A stretch of DNA of 60,736 nt from Bifidobacterium breve. Its GTDB lineage: Bacteria > Actinomycetota > Actinomycetes > Nanopelagicales > Nanopelagicaceae. Location: NCBI GenBank assembly GCA_945885625.1, contig CAMCYS010000009.1:1-60736 (forward strand), written 5' to 3'. The notes under the pieces are model-generated. The model was not told the origin of the DNA. It saw only the letters and a program-made list of their open reading frames with translations, and ran no database searches. The translations under genes were made by a program, and so were the position numbers. Of this stretch, positions 53,324-60,736 are shown one piece after another (position 1 is the first letter of the stretch; each line of letters starts with the position of its first letter).

Positions 53324-54731
53324 TTCGCCAATAATTCTGGCTATTGATCAAGGCAGTGGTTCCACCAAAGCCCTCGCCATAAATTTATTGGGCGAAGTTC
53401 TTGCCCAAGCAGAGGTAAAGATAGAGACAACTTTTCCGCAACCTGGTTGGGTGGAACAAGATCCCGAAGAAATCTGGCGCTCAGTTGTCTCAGCATCGCT
53501 TGAAATAACTAAAGCCCATAAAATTTCAGCAGTTGGTTTAAGTATCCAACGCGAATCAGTTCTCTTCTGGGATCGCACAACCGGCAAAGCGTTAACTAAC
53601 GTCATTACCTGGCAAGACCGCAGAGCCTCTGAATTAGCGGAAAAATCAGCGAAAAACGCTGCGCGCGTGAAGGAGATAACTGGGCTTGAACTAGATCCCA
53701 TGTTCTCAGCGCTTAAAGCGCAATGGTTGTTAGAGAACCAAAAATTCTCAGGGGATATCTGCATCGGAACAATTGATTCATGGATCGCATTCAAATTAGG
53801 TGCCGGCCACATCATCGAATCAGGTAGCGCTAGCCGCACCCAGTTGTTAGATATCAAAACTGGTCAGTGGAGCCAAGAACTTCTCGATCTCTTCAAGGTA
53901 GATCTCAAAACTTTGCCAAAGGTTTGCTCATCGAATGAGAAACACCTCTGCAAAAATATGCAGGAGCTCGGCCTAACAAACGATGTACCGCTTTCGGGCA
54001 TCATGGGGGATTCACACGCCGCACTCTTTGCTCATAAAGGTTGGATCTCTGGTAACTTCAAAGCAACTTTCGGTACCGGTACATCGTTAATGGGGCTTAC
54101 CGAGACCAATCCACAAACAATTGCCTGGTCAATTGGAGAAAAGATAACTCGCGCTGCAGAGGCGAATATTCTTTCAACTGGCTCAACCTTGGTTTGGTTG
54201 GCACAGCTACTGGATACAACACCAGACGAACTTGCCAAACTTGCACCCGAATCAACGCAGCAGGTTGAAATAGTTCCTGCCTTTAACGGTCTTGGTGCGC
54301 CTTGGTGGGATCGTGAAGCAACTGGAATCATCGCAGGGCTTACCCGAGGTAGCAGCCGCGCAGATCTTGCAGCAGCTGCGCTTAGATCAACTGCCGCACA
54401 AATAAACGAAGTCCTCGAAGATTTTGCTAACTCTGGAATCAAAATAGATTCGCTCTACGCCGACGGTGGTGGAGCACGCAATCAATACTTAATGCAGATG
54501 CTCGCTGATTTAAGCGGTAAGAAAATTAAATCTTCACAATTACTCGAACTCTCTGCCTTTGGTGCAGCGATGGTTGCCGCACTCGGTTCCGACCTCGCCG
54601 CTATTTCCGATATCGAAAAGAACGAACTTAAATACGATGAATACTCACCGCGCCTTTCAGAAGAAGACCGCGAAAAAGCCCTTAAAACATGGCGAAAAGC
54701 CTTGGCCGCATCCCGCATGAAAAGCCTTTAA
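53313..54731 (+). CDS. FGGY-family carbohydrate kinase (candidate apulose kinase)
   Basis: Sugar kinase of 472 residues of the FGGY family, with N-terminal ATPase motif AIDQGSGSTKALAIN, QPGWVEQDPEEIWRSV, ITWQDRRASELAEKSAKNAA, GDSHAALFAHKGW and the C-terminal signature LYADGGGARNQYLMQMLADL. Family members phosphorylate xylulose, ribulose, glycerol and others. In this operon, between split transketolase and a TIM-barrel isomerase, it fits D-apulose kinase (ApsK) best; sugar specificity is not readable from sequence. Starts inside the transketolase B gene. Confidence 0.88.
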   Translation: MENSSPIILAIDQGSGSTKALAINLLGEVLAQAEVKIETTFPQPGWVEQDPEEIWRSVVSASLEITKAHKISAVGLSIQRESVLFWDRTTGKALTNVITWQDRRASELAEKSAKNAARVKEITGLELDPMFSALKAQWLLENQKFSGDICIGTIDSWIAFKLGAGHIIESGSASRTQLLDIKTGQWSQELLDLFKVDLKTLPKVCSSNEKHLCKNMQELGLTNDVPLSGIMGDSHAALFAHKGWISGNFKATFGTGTSLMGLTETNPQTIAWSIGEKITRAAEANILSTGSTLVWLAQLLDTTPDELAKLAPESTQQVEIVPAFNGLGAPWWDREATGIIAGLTRGSSRADLAAAALRSTAAQINEVLEDFANSGIKIDSLYADGGGARNQYLMQMLADLSGKKIKSSQLLELSAFGAAMVAALGSDLAAISDIEKNELKYDEYSPRLSEEDREKALKTWRKALAASRMKSL

Positions 54732-54796
54732 AACCCTATTCACCAACAGCATTAACTCGTAAGATTTCAACAACAACGAAGAGAGAAGGCGCGAAA

Positions 54797-55789
54797 ATGG
54801 GAAAACTAACTTACGGGGCAGGCATCTGGGCCTTTGGCCAATTCGTTGATCGCTATGCCGGAGACGGTTACGGACCAACGCGCACCAGCCAGCAGATGAT
54901 TGAAGATGCTGCCAAGGTACCTGGCCTTAAGCACCTCGACATAAATGTGCCATTTGATATTCCAGAGCGCACCGCAGTTGAGATTAAGAAGATGCTTGAT
55001 GACAACGGACTTATCTGCCGCGCGACAACTCCACATATCTACATGCGCGAATATGTAAAGGGTTCTTTTACCAACCCAGATACCAAACTTCGTTCACAAA
55101 CTAAAGATCGCGTTCGCGAAGCAATTGCAGCAGCAGAAATCCTTGGAGCGACTTACGTAAAATTCTGGCCCGGTCAAGATGGATTTGATTTCCCACTTCA
55201 AGCAAATTACCTACAGATCTGGGATTACACCATCAACGGTATCCGCGATCTAGCAAATGAAAACCCTAAGGTGCAATTTGCAATTGAATACAAGTGCAAA
55301 GAACCTCGTGTACGCATGACTCTTGCAACAGCGGCCAAAACTCTTCTTGCAATCAGCGAGATGAAAGTTGAAAACGTCGGAATCGTGATGGACTTTGGCC
55401 ACTCACTTATGGCGCAAGAGACACCAGCTGAATCACTTCTACTTATCCATCGTCATGGAAGGTTAGTTAGCGCTGAGTTAAACGATAACTGGCGCGGCTG
55501 GGATGATGATCTACCTGTTGCTTCAGTGCATTTATTTGAAACTATTGAATATATGTTGGCACTTCGCAGCATTAATTGGACTGATCCAGTGTTACTTGAT
55601 CAATTCCCATTCCGCGAAGATCCAGTGCGCGCGCTTACTCGCAGCATCGAAATCATTACCTACCTTGAAGAAGTCTGTGATCGCGTAGATATCGCAGCTC
55701 TAAATCAGGCTCAGAACTCGCAAGATGCGCTGGCCGCACAGGCGGTTATCTGGGATGCCTTGATGCAAGAGAAGCGTTTCACGCGGTAG
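54797..55789 (+). CDS. Xylose-isomerase-like TIM-barrel protein (candidate D-apiose isomerase)
   Basis: Sugar isomerase/epimerase-like TIM barrel of 330 residues. Putative metal ligands are Glu in QFAIEYKCKEPR, Asp/His in GIVMDFGHSLMAQE, and Glu/Asp in LVSAELNDNWRGWDDDLPVA, typical of AP-endonuclease-2/xylose-isomerase-type enzymes including L-rhamnose isomerase-like proteins. I place the start at the ATG at 54797 (MGKLTYGAGIWAFGQF), with GAGAGAAGG upstream; earlier start codons lie inside the kinase gene. In this context it matches ApsI (D-apiose to D-apulose), but this is inferred. Confidence 0.85.
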   Translation: MGKLTYGAGIWAFGQFVDRYAGDGYGPTRTSQQMIEDAAKVPGLKHLDINVPFDIPERTAVEIKKMLDDNGLICRATTPHIYMREYVKGSFTNPDTKLRSQTKDRVREAIAAAEILGATYVKFWPGQDGFDFPLQANYLQIWDYTINGIRDLANENPKVQFAIEYKCKEPRVRMTLATAAKTLLAISEMKVENVGIVMDFGHSLMAQETPAESLLLIHRHGRLVSAELNDNWRGWDDDLPVASVHLFETIEYMLALRSINWTDPVLLDQFPFREDPVRALTRSIEIITYLEEVCDRVDIAALNQAQNSQDALAAQAVIWDALMQEKRFTR

Positions 55790-55819
55790 TCATCTACCTG
55801 TAAACTCACACCTGTACTT

Positions 55820-55908
55820 GGAGACGTCGCATAGCCCGGTCGAGTGCGCCTCACTGCTAACGAGGTAAGGGGTTAAACCCTTCAGGAGTTCAAATCTCCT
55901 CGTCTCCG
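55820..55908 (+). tRNA. tRNA-Ser (GCT)
   Basis: 89-nt class II tRNA: acceptor GGAGACG/CGTCTCC, anticodon loop CTGCTAA with GCT, long variable arm with GGGGTTAAACCC, T-arm AGGAGTTCAAATCTCCT, discriminator G. CCA is not encoded, so CCA addition by the enzyme at 14616-16058 is needed. Confidence 0.96.
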
Positions 55909-55936
55909 CTCTCAGGGATTCTTCATTTAACTTGTG

Positions 55937-55949
55937 TAGTCTCCCGCGA
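55937..55949 (+). promoter_or_regulatory. Leaderless-type promoter of the DUF2993 gene
   Basis: TAGTCT, CCCGCGA, ATG, supporting the start at 55950. Confidence 0.6.
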
Positions 55950-56627
55950 ATGAAGCGTAAAAAATCTGCCGTGATCGTTGCAACGACCGTCTTTGTTCTA
56001 TTAGGCACCGCAACACTAGCTGCCGAAAGTGCGGTCTCATCAAAGATTGAATCCCGAGTACAGCAACAGCTTCCAGGCGCCTCAGGAATAAGTGCCTCTG
56101 TACCTCTAAGAGATTTGCCGAGTATCTTGAATTCAGATTTAATCAAAGAGGTAAAAATCGATATTGCTGACTACACGTTGAAGAGCAGTGGCAGAAAATC
56201 CTCACTAGAAATTTCTGCGAAAGAAGTTAGTAAATCCGCATCCACTCAGATCGGATCTTTGGATATCAAATCAACAGTAGCTATTTCGCAGCTACTAGCT
56301 GATTCTGGTTTCAGCGATGCGGAAATAGTTGATAACGCTTTGCAAATATCAGTCGGCGCCGGAGGACTTGGTAAAGCCTTAATTGTTCCAAAGTATTCAA
56401 ATAACCAGATTTACTTCCAAATTAAGAGTGTTTCGATAATGGGCAGTCCAATTCCAGCCTCATCGCTTCCCGCAGATATTCAGGAGCAAATCAAGAGCCG
56501 AACTGTAAAGGACTTAAGGGTTCCAGCGGGCTTAAAAGTTAAATCTGTATCCATCGGGCTAAAAGGACTTTCGGTAAGTTTTCAAGGAACCAACATCAAT
56601 TTAAGAAGCCTTGCTTTGTCTCTATAG
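55950..56627 (+). CDS. Secreted/anchored DUF2993-like protein (LmeA-like)
   Basis: Predicted secreted protein of 225 residues: basic start MKRKKSAVIVATTVFVLLGT is a signal peptide or anchor, then a beta-rich DUF2993-type domain with IESRVQQQLPGASGISASVP and LPSILNSDLIKEVKIDIADY. In mycobacteria LmeA of this family binds phospholipids and supports mannan synthesis. The start at 55950 is supported by a TAGTCT box 7 nt upstream. Function here unknown. Stands alone after tRNA-Ser. Confidence 0.75.
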   Translation: MKRKKSAVIVATTVFVLLGTATLAAESAVSSKIESRVQQQLPGASGISASVPLRDLPSILNSDLIKEVKIDIADYTLKSSGRKSSLEISAKEVSKSASTQIGSLDIKSTVAISQLLADSGFSDAEIVDNALQISVGAGGLGKALIVPKYSNNQIYFQIKSVSIMGSPIPASSLPADIQEQIKSRTVKDLRVPAGLKVKSVSIGLKGLSVSFQGTNINLRSLALSL

Positions 56628-56687
56628 GGGGCGCCTTGCTAATTAGCGCTAATGTGTAAACGATATAAATTCACTTTGTGGAAACTT

Positions 56688-56948
56688 TCACTTTCTATAA
56701 ATTTCGCGCCGGTGGCCAATATCGATTACAAGAACTACAAGGATGCTTTTCTCGATCTCATAGATTATTCGAAAGTCCCCAACGCGTATTCGGTAGCCAT
56801 TTCTCCCTGAAAGCTTCTTAGCCTTAGGAGGGATTGGGTTCTCCGAAAGCAAAGAAAGTGCGGCGTCGATCCGTCGTTTATCGCTGAGATTTAACGTTTT
56901 CAGAAACTTGCGTGGGGTTTTTTCGATTCTTAAAGTGAACTCGCTCAA
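56688..56948 (-). CDS. relE: RelE/ParE-superfamily toxin
   Basis: Toxin of 86 residues, second gene of a toxin-antitoxin pair. The KTPRKFLKTLNLSDKRRIDA helix and the beta-strand end KKLSGRNGYRIRVGDFRIIY, VVLVIDIGHRREIYRK match mRNA-cleaving RelE/YoeB-type toxins; the conserved Arg in GYRIRVGDFRIIYE and the last HRREIYR are key residues of that group. It overlaps the antitoxin by 4 nt (ATGA). Target inferred from the family. Confidence 0.9.
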   Translation of the reverse strand: MSEFTLRIEKTPRKFLKTLNLSDKRRIDAALSLLSENPIPPKAKKLSGRNGYRIRVGDFRIIYEIEKSILVVLVIDIGHRREIYRK

Positions 56949-57193
56949 ACCAAGCCAAGTTCCTTACGTGCATCTTGCCAAAGAGTTGAATCTTCACGTC
57001 GCGCTTTGGCGGCATCGTAGGCGGCGATATCTTCAAGTTCTTCCATGGCGTCGAGCATTTTTTCGTAAAGTGAAGGAGAGAGCAGCACTGCAGCTTCCTC
57101 ACCATGGCGAGTGATAAGAATTGGCTCTTTCGCTGATTTATCCACGAGCGTGGGCAACTCACGACGGGCATCGGTTAAGGGAAATGACTTCAT
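56945..57193 (-). CDS. Phd/YefM-family antitoxin
   Basis: Antitoxin of 82 residues from the ATG at 57193: N-terminal DNA-binding Phd/YefM fold (MKSFPLTDARRELPTLVDKS, PILITRHGEEAAVLLS) and a C-terminal toxin-binding tail. A longer form from 57208 would lie inside the inverted-repeat operator, so I prefer 57193, which has a TACACT box 6 nt upstream (leaderless). It should autorepress the operon by binding the TGTACAT repeats. Confidence 0.9.
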   Translation of the reverse strand: MKSFPLTDARRELPTLVDKSAKEPILITRHGEEAAVLLSPSLYEKMLDAMEELEDIAAYDAAKARREDSTLWQDARKELGLV

Positions 57194-57205
57194 TAATAAA
57201 GTGTA
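57194..57205 (-). promoter_or_regulatory. Leaderless-type promoter of the antitoxin gene
   Basis: TACACT, TTATTA, ATG on the minus strand, overlapping the proximal arm of the operator, so repressor binding would block the -10 box. Confidence 0.55.
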
Positions 57206-57228
57206 CATAAAAACCTAAAAAATGTACA
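57202..57228. promoter_or_regulatory. Operator of the toxin-antitoxin operon
   Basis: TGTACAT (57202-57208) and ATGTACA (57222-57228) are perfect 7-bp inverted arms with centres 20 bp apart, two helical turns, overlapping the antitoxin promoter. This is the typical form of a dimeric autorepressor site. Confidence 0.8.
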
Positions 57229-57248
57229 GAGATGCCAGTAGCCATGAA

Positions 57249-57260
57249 TAGAATAGACGA
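57249..57260 (+). promoter_or_regulatory. Leaderless-type promoter of fprA
   Basis: TAGAAT, AGACGA, ATG; no SD. Confidence 0.6.
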
Positions 57261-58535
57261 ATGCAAAATTACAGAGTAGCGATCGTCGGCGCAGGTCCAG
57301 CCGGCTACTTTGCAGCGCAAGCGCTTCAGAATCTGCAGACCGATGATCTGCAATTTTCTATCGACATGATCGAACGCCTGCCAACCCCATGGGGATTGGT
57401 TCGCAGTGGTGTGGCACCTGATCATCCAAAGATTAAAACGGTGGCAAAGGTATTTGAAAAGATCGCCACTGCCGGAAACTTCCGTTTGTTCGGCAACGTT
57501 GAGCTCGGCACTGATATTTCGATCGAGCAGTTAAATGAGATCTATGACGCGGTGGTTATCGCAACAGGTTCGGCAGTCGGTAAGCAGCTTGGGATCCCCG
57601 GCGAAGATCTACCGGGATCCATCTCTGCTGCTCACTTTGTGCCTTGGTATAACGCGCACCCAGATTTCGCTGATTTCAAGATTGATTTAAATTGCACAAC
57701 CGCTGTTGTAATCGGCGCTGGAAACGTTGCCATGGATGTGGCGCGAATGTTGGCACTTGAACCAAGCGAACTAGATCCAACAGATACTGCAGACCACGCG
57801 ATCGCAGTGCTCAAAGAATCTACGATCCGCGAAGTTGTCATTAGCGCTCGCCGTGGCCCAGAGCATGCCGCCTTTACATCTCCTGAACTTCGCGAACTTC
57901 CGAAGCTAGAGCACACCAACGTTTTGATGGCTAAATCAGATATCGAAGCGGCTATTTCGCGCGCAGGGGATGAAATTGAGAAAGATACCAGGAGCAATCT
58001 GGATGCGATGTTGTTGATCTCTGAAAAAGAGGCGACAAACCACGATCGGACAATGAAGTTTCAATTCCTTGCCACACCTGTTGAATTCAAAGGCGATGGC
58101 AAAGTTGAAGAAGTTGTATTTCAGAAGACTGGCAGTGATGAGCGATTTAGTGTTAAGTGCGGGCTAGTTATCACTGCTATTGGTTATGAAGCAGCGAGTA
58201 TTCCTGGCGTGCCTTATGAGCGCGGAAAAGTAATAAATAACGAGGGCCGCGTAAGCGAAGTCATGTACGTAGTCGGATGGGCAAAGCGCGGGCCATCAGG
58301 TGTTATCGGCACAAATAAATCTGATGCTGCAGACGTTATGAAGTTATTGGTTGAAGATTTAAAGGGAGCAAAGAGCGGTGGCGATATCGCAGATATTTTG
58401 CCTGTAAGCAAAGTGATTTCACAGTCCCATTGGGAAGCAATTAATGCCGCTGAAGTAGCAGCGGGAGAGCCGTTGGGCAAACCCCGCCTGAAGGTCGTTA
58501 ATAGGGATGAATTAATTCGAATCGCAAAAAGTTAA
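57261..58535 (+). CDS. fprA: Ferredoxin/adrenodoxin-NADP+ reductase, FprA-type
   Basis: FAD- and NADP-dependent reductase of 424 residues related to mycobacterial FprA and mitochondrial adrenodoxin reductase. FAD motif GAGPAGYFAAQAL at the N-terminus, the signature ERLPTPWGLVRSGVAPDHPK, NADP motif GAGNVAMDVARMLA and C-terminal GWAKRGPSGVIGTNKSDA. It passes electrons between NADPH and a ferredoxin, whose gene is not in view. A TAGAAT box ends 6 nt before the ATG. Confidence 0.94.
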   Translation: MQNYRVAIVGAGPAGYFAAQALQNLQTDDLQFSIDMIERLPTPWGLVRSGVAPDHPKIKTVAKVFEKIATAGNFRLFGNVELGTDISIEQLNEIYDAVVIATGSAVGKQLGIPGEDLPGSISAAHFVPWYNAHPDFADFKIDLNCTTAVVIGAGNVAMDVARMLALEPSELDPTDTADHAIAVLKESTIREVVISARRGPEHAAFTSPELRELPKLEHTNVLMAKSDIEAAISRAGDEIEKDTRSNLDAMLLISEKEATNHDRTMKFQFLATPVEFKGDGKVEEVVFQKTGSDERFSVKCGLVITAIGYEAASIPGVPYERGKVINNEGRVSEVMYVVGWAKRGPSGVIGTNKSDAADVMKLLVEDLKGAKSGGDIADILPVSKVISQSHWEAINAAEVAAGEPLGKPRLKVVNRDELIRIAKS

Positions 58536-58602
58536 CCTGCTGGCCACCGGCCCGTAACCAGTTCAGCGCCCAAAATAAATTCGCCAGTACTTAACTTCGC
58601 CC

Positions 58603-60618
58603 ATGAATATTAAATTTAGTAAAACTCTTGGCTTGGGCTCTATAGCTCTAGCCACATCGTTATTGGTTTCATTACTAGTACCTACAGCACAAGCGGCGAC
58701 ATACTCGCTGCCAAATGCACCGACATCTGTCACTTCTAAATTCGGCTCATCAGGCATAGTCGTTCGTTGGACGCCTGCTGACGATGTAACTCCAGCAGTT
58801 ACTGGATATGTTGTTTCGGCTGGCGCCGGATCATGTCCAATATTTGTTCCAGCAAAGAAGCGCGGCAATATCGTCTTGATGCCGGTCGTTGTTGATCAAC
58901 CTGCAGGTACTCCAGTTGTTCAGGCAGTCAATTCTTATGGTTTCTCGAAACCAACTGCATCAACAACTAGCTACACCGCTGCTCAATTGGCGAAGGTTGC
59001 ATCATCTAGCAATAAGAATGTGCAATTACTTCAGCTAAGCGATCTACACGGTGCAATCGAAGTTGGTAACTCATTTGGCACAGCACTGCTGGCTAGCAAC
59101 TGGGACGCAGACCGCAAGGCATCTGCAGCAACTGTTGCGCTTTCTTCAGGTGACAACATCGGTGCAGCGCCACCTATTTCAACTGAGTTTGAAGAGATGC
59201 CAACCATCGAATCCCTAAACCTAATCAAGCTCGATGTTTCAGCGTTTGGTAATCACGAACACGATCGCAACCTTGAGCACGTTCAAAAAGTAATTGGCGC
59301 CTCAACTTTTCAGTGGGTCGCTGCAAATTATGGTGACGAGTCACTTAAGGTTCTTAAGTCAGGTACCAAAGAAGCAAAGGCATACACAATCATTGAACGC
59401 GGTGGCGTAAAGATTGGCGTAGTCGGAGCAAATACACCTGAAACAATCGAGCAAGTTTTCCCAGGTAACCTGGATTACAAGGATTCAGCAGGCGCCAAGA
59501 AGACGATTCAAATCGAACCAGGCGTGGTTGGAATCAATAAGGCTGTAGCCGATGCCCGCGCTGCTGGTGCAGAAGTTGTCGCAGTTTTGATCCACCAGGG
59601 TTGGACTGAGAACTCAGATGGCCTAGCGAAGGGTCTTTACAACAACCTTGCTGCAGAGATTAAGGGTGCAGATGCAATTTACGGTGGCCATAGCCACCAA
59701 ACTTTCTCAACCTTGATTCCGGCATCAGCTCGTAATGCTGCACCGGTTCTACTTGGCCAGGTGCGTAACTCAGGAGTTGAGTACACACGTTCACAGATCT
59801 GCTTAAAGGCTGGCAAAGTTGTTGGCTCTTCATTGCAGCATGTACTAAAGGCGGCGGCACCAACGATAAATACTGGAGTTGTAAGCACTGTAACAACTCG
59901 GGACACAGCAGGTACTGCGCTAGTTAAGAAGTACAAAGATCAACTAACTGCAAAGCTTGATGTAAAGATCGGTCAAGTATCTGCAGTATTCCCACGCGGA
60001 GGTTCTCCAGCGGTTGAGCGTTCAGGTGAGAACCCAATGGGTAATTACATCGCTGACTTGCTACGCGCTAAGTACAAGACAGATATCGCAATCACAAATG
60101 GTGGTGGTATCCGCGACACATTCCCAGCAAAGACCTACATCCCAGCTAACACAGCACTTGTTCGCACAGGCTCTGGTCCACTGGATGTAACTCTTGGTGA
60201 TGCGTTAAGTGTTTACCCATTCGGTAACCAGGTAGCAACAACTGTTGTTACAGGCGCAAATCTTTGGAATGCGCTGGAGAATGGCGTTGGCGGAAGCTAT
60301 CCAGCCGATGGTCGCTTCCCACAAGTTTCAGGTATCAAGTTCTCATTCGATTCTTCAAAGCCAGTTGGCAGTCGAATCGTTGAGGTAACAAAGCTGGATG
60401 GAACTGCAATTGCTAAAGACAGCAAGGAATACACACTTACAACTCTCGACTTCATCATTTACGGTGGAGATGGATATCTGGAAGTGTTCTCACCTGCAAA
60501 GGCGAAGGTCTATGGAGCGCTACTTGATGTATTTGTAGATGCACTGAAGGCAGATATGGCCGCCGGAAAGGTCACACAACTTCCTGCACTTGATGGGCGA
60601 GTAAAGAAAGTTGGCTAA
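58603..60618 (+). CDS. Secreted 5'-nucleotidase/metallophosphatase
   Basis: Exported enzyme of 671 residues: signal peptide (about 1-31, cleavage after AQA), a fibronectin-III-like domain (about 35-125), metallophosphatase domain with LQLSDLHGAIE, SSGDNIGAAPP, FGNHEHDRN and YGGHSHQ carrying the metal ligands, and a C-terminal 5'-nucleotidase domain (ENPMGNYIADLLRAKY, ITNGGGIRDTF, YGGDGYLEVF). It likely releases phosphate from nucleotides outside the cell, useful in a phosphate-poor habitat. No C-terminal anchor is seen. A strong hairpin follows. Confidence 0.94.
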   Translation: MNIKFSKTLGLGSIALATSLLVSLLVPTAQAATYSLPNAPTSVTSKFGSSGIVVRWTPADDVTPAVTGYVVSAGAGSCPIFVPAKKRGNIVLMPVVVDQPAGTPVVQAVNSYGFSKPTASTTSYTAAQLAKVASSSNKNVQLLQLSDLHGAIEVGNSFGTALLASNWDADRKASAATVALSSGDNIGAAPPISTEFEEMPTIESLNLIKLDVSAFGNHEHDRNLEHVQKVIGASTFQWVAANYGDESLKVLKSGTKEAKAYTIIERGGVKIGVVGANTPETIEQVFPGNLDYKDSAGAKKTIQIEPGVVGINKAVADARAAGAEVVAVLIHQGWTENSDGLAKGLYNNLAAEIKGADAIYGGHSHQTFSTLIPASARNAAPVLLGQVRNSGVEYTRSQICLKAGKVVGSSLQHVLKAAAPTINTGVVSTVTTRDTAGTALVKKYKDQLTAKLDVKIGQVSAVFPRGGSPAVERSGENPMGNYIADLLRAKYKTDIAITNGGGIRDTFPAKTYIPANTALVRTGSGPLDVTLGDALSVYPFGNQVATTVVTGANLWNALENGVGGSYPADGRFPQVSGIKFSFDSSKPVGSRIVEVTKLDGTAIAKDSKEYTLTTLDFIIYGGDGYLEVFSPAKAKVYGALLDVFVDALKADMAAGKVTQLPALDGRVKKVG

Positions 60619-60632
60619 TAAGTAAGCAATAA

Positions 60633-60668
60633 CGTAAAGGGCGCTCGAGCAATCGGGCGCCCTTTACG
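60633..60668. terminator. Strong hairpin after the 5'-nucleotidase gene
   Basis: CGTAAAGGGCGC (60633-60644) and GCGCCCTTTACG (60657-60668) form a perfect 12-bp stem with a 12-nt loop, 14 nt after the stop. The U-run after it is short (CTTAT), so it may act by stem strength or in both directions. Beyond it, 60669-60736 holds no feature I can name. Confidence 0.75.
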
Positions 60669-60736
60669 CTTATCTATAAGGGTTTTAGCCCATTTGGGCG
60701 ATGTATCAAAAGCGGGTATTATTCAACTTCATCACC

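Overview
This 60.7 kb window is the replication-origin region of a small, compact actinobacterial chromosome. The order rpmH-dnaA-dnaN-recF-dciA-gyrB-gyrA-tRNA(Ile)-tRNA(Ala)-ppiA-rhomboid-crgA-trpG-pknB/pstP, and on the other side mutT4-DUF6049-murJ-trxB-trxA-cwlM-parB-parA-rsmG-jag-yidC-yidD-rnpA-rpmH, is the order I know from Mycobacterium and relatives. Here the DNA is clearly below 50% GC by eye, genes overlap heavily, and several loci are pared down (no rodA, pbpA, pknA or FHA genes at the pknB locus; no sigM between murJ and trxB; a short PstP). That combination suggests a streamlined freshwater actinobacterium of the Nanopelagicales (acI) type. The lineage is an inference, not read directly.

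Layout. 1-6.2 kb: 3' part of a sensor histidine kinase, lemA-htpX, dcd, a FadE5-type acyl-CoA dehydrogenase and an EamA transporter. 6.2-13.3 kb: a minus-strand block dnaB, rplI, rpsR, ssb, rpsF, a GT87-like membrane protein, ponA and a DUF5318 gene. 13.4-23.1 kb: an MFS transporter, the CCA-adding enzyme, the mutT4-to-cwlM cell-wall and thioredoxin cluster, and an aminotransferase. 23.1-27.8 kb: parB to rpmH on the minus strand. 27.8-37.2 kb: dnaA, oriC, dnaN, recF, dciA, gyrB, gyrA. 37.3-42.7 kb: two tRNAs, cyclophilin, rhomboid, crgA, trpG/pabA, pknB, pstP and a GDPD phosphodiesterase. 42.7-45.7 kb: pheA, serS, a HAD phosphatase and tRNA-Ser(TGA). 45.9-50.0 kb: an Sdh1-type succinate dehydrogenase followed by two crcB/fluc genes. 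50.0-60.7 kb: pepP, a split transketolase with an FGGY kinase and a TIM-barrel isomerase, tRNA-Ser(GCT), a secreted DUF2993-like protein, a YefM/RelE-type toxin-antitoxin pair, an FprA-type reductase and a secreted 5'-nucleotidase.

The core genes serve replication initiation (DnaA, DnaN, DciA, DnaB, SSB, gyrase), chromosome segregation (ParAB with two parS sites), and envelope growth (PBP, MurJ, CwlM, CrgA, PknB/PstP). The most interesting accessory locus is the transketolase/kinase/isomerase operon, whose gene content matches the known D-apiose (plant cell-wall sugar) transketolase route. Regulatory signals I can read are a repeated TANNNT-(6-7 nt)-start-codon arrangement in front of at least 12 genes, which points to widespread leaderless transcription; an oriC with phased DnaA boxes and a candidate DnaA-trio; an rpsF leader hairpin; a gyrB leader with competing hairpins; and an inverted-repeat operator on the toxin-antitoxin promoter. 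I saw no rRNA, CRISPR array, insertion sequence, prophage or transposase.
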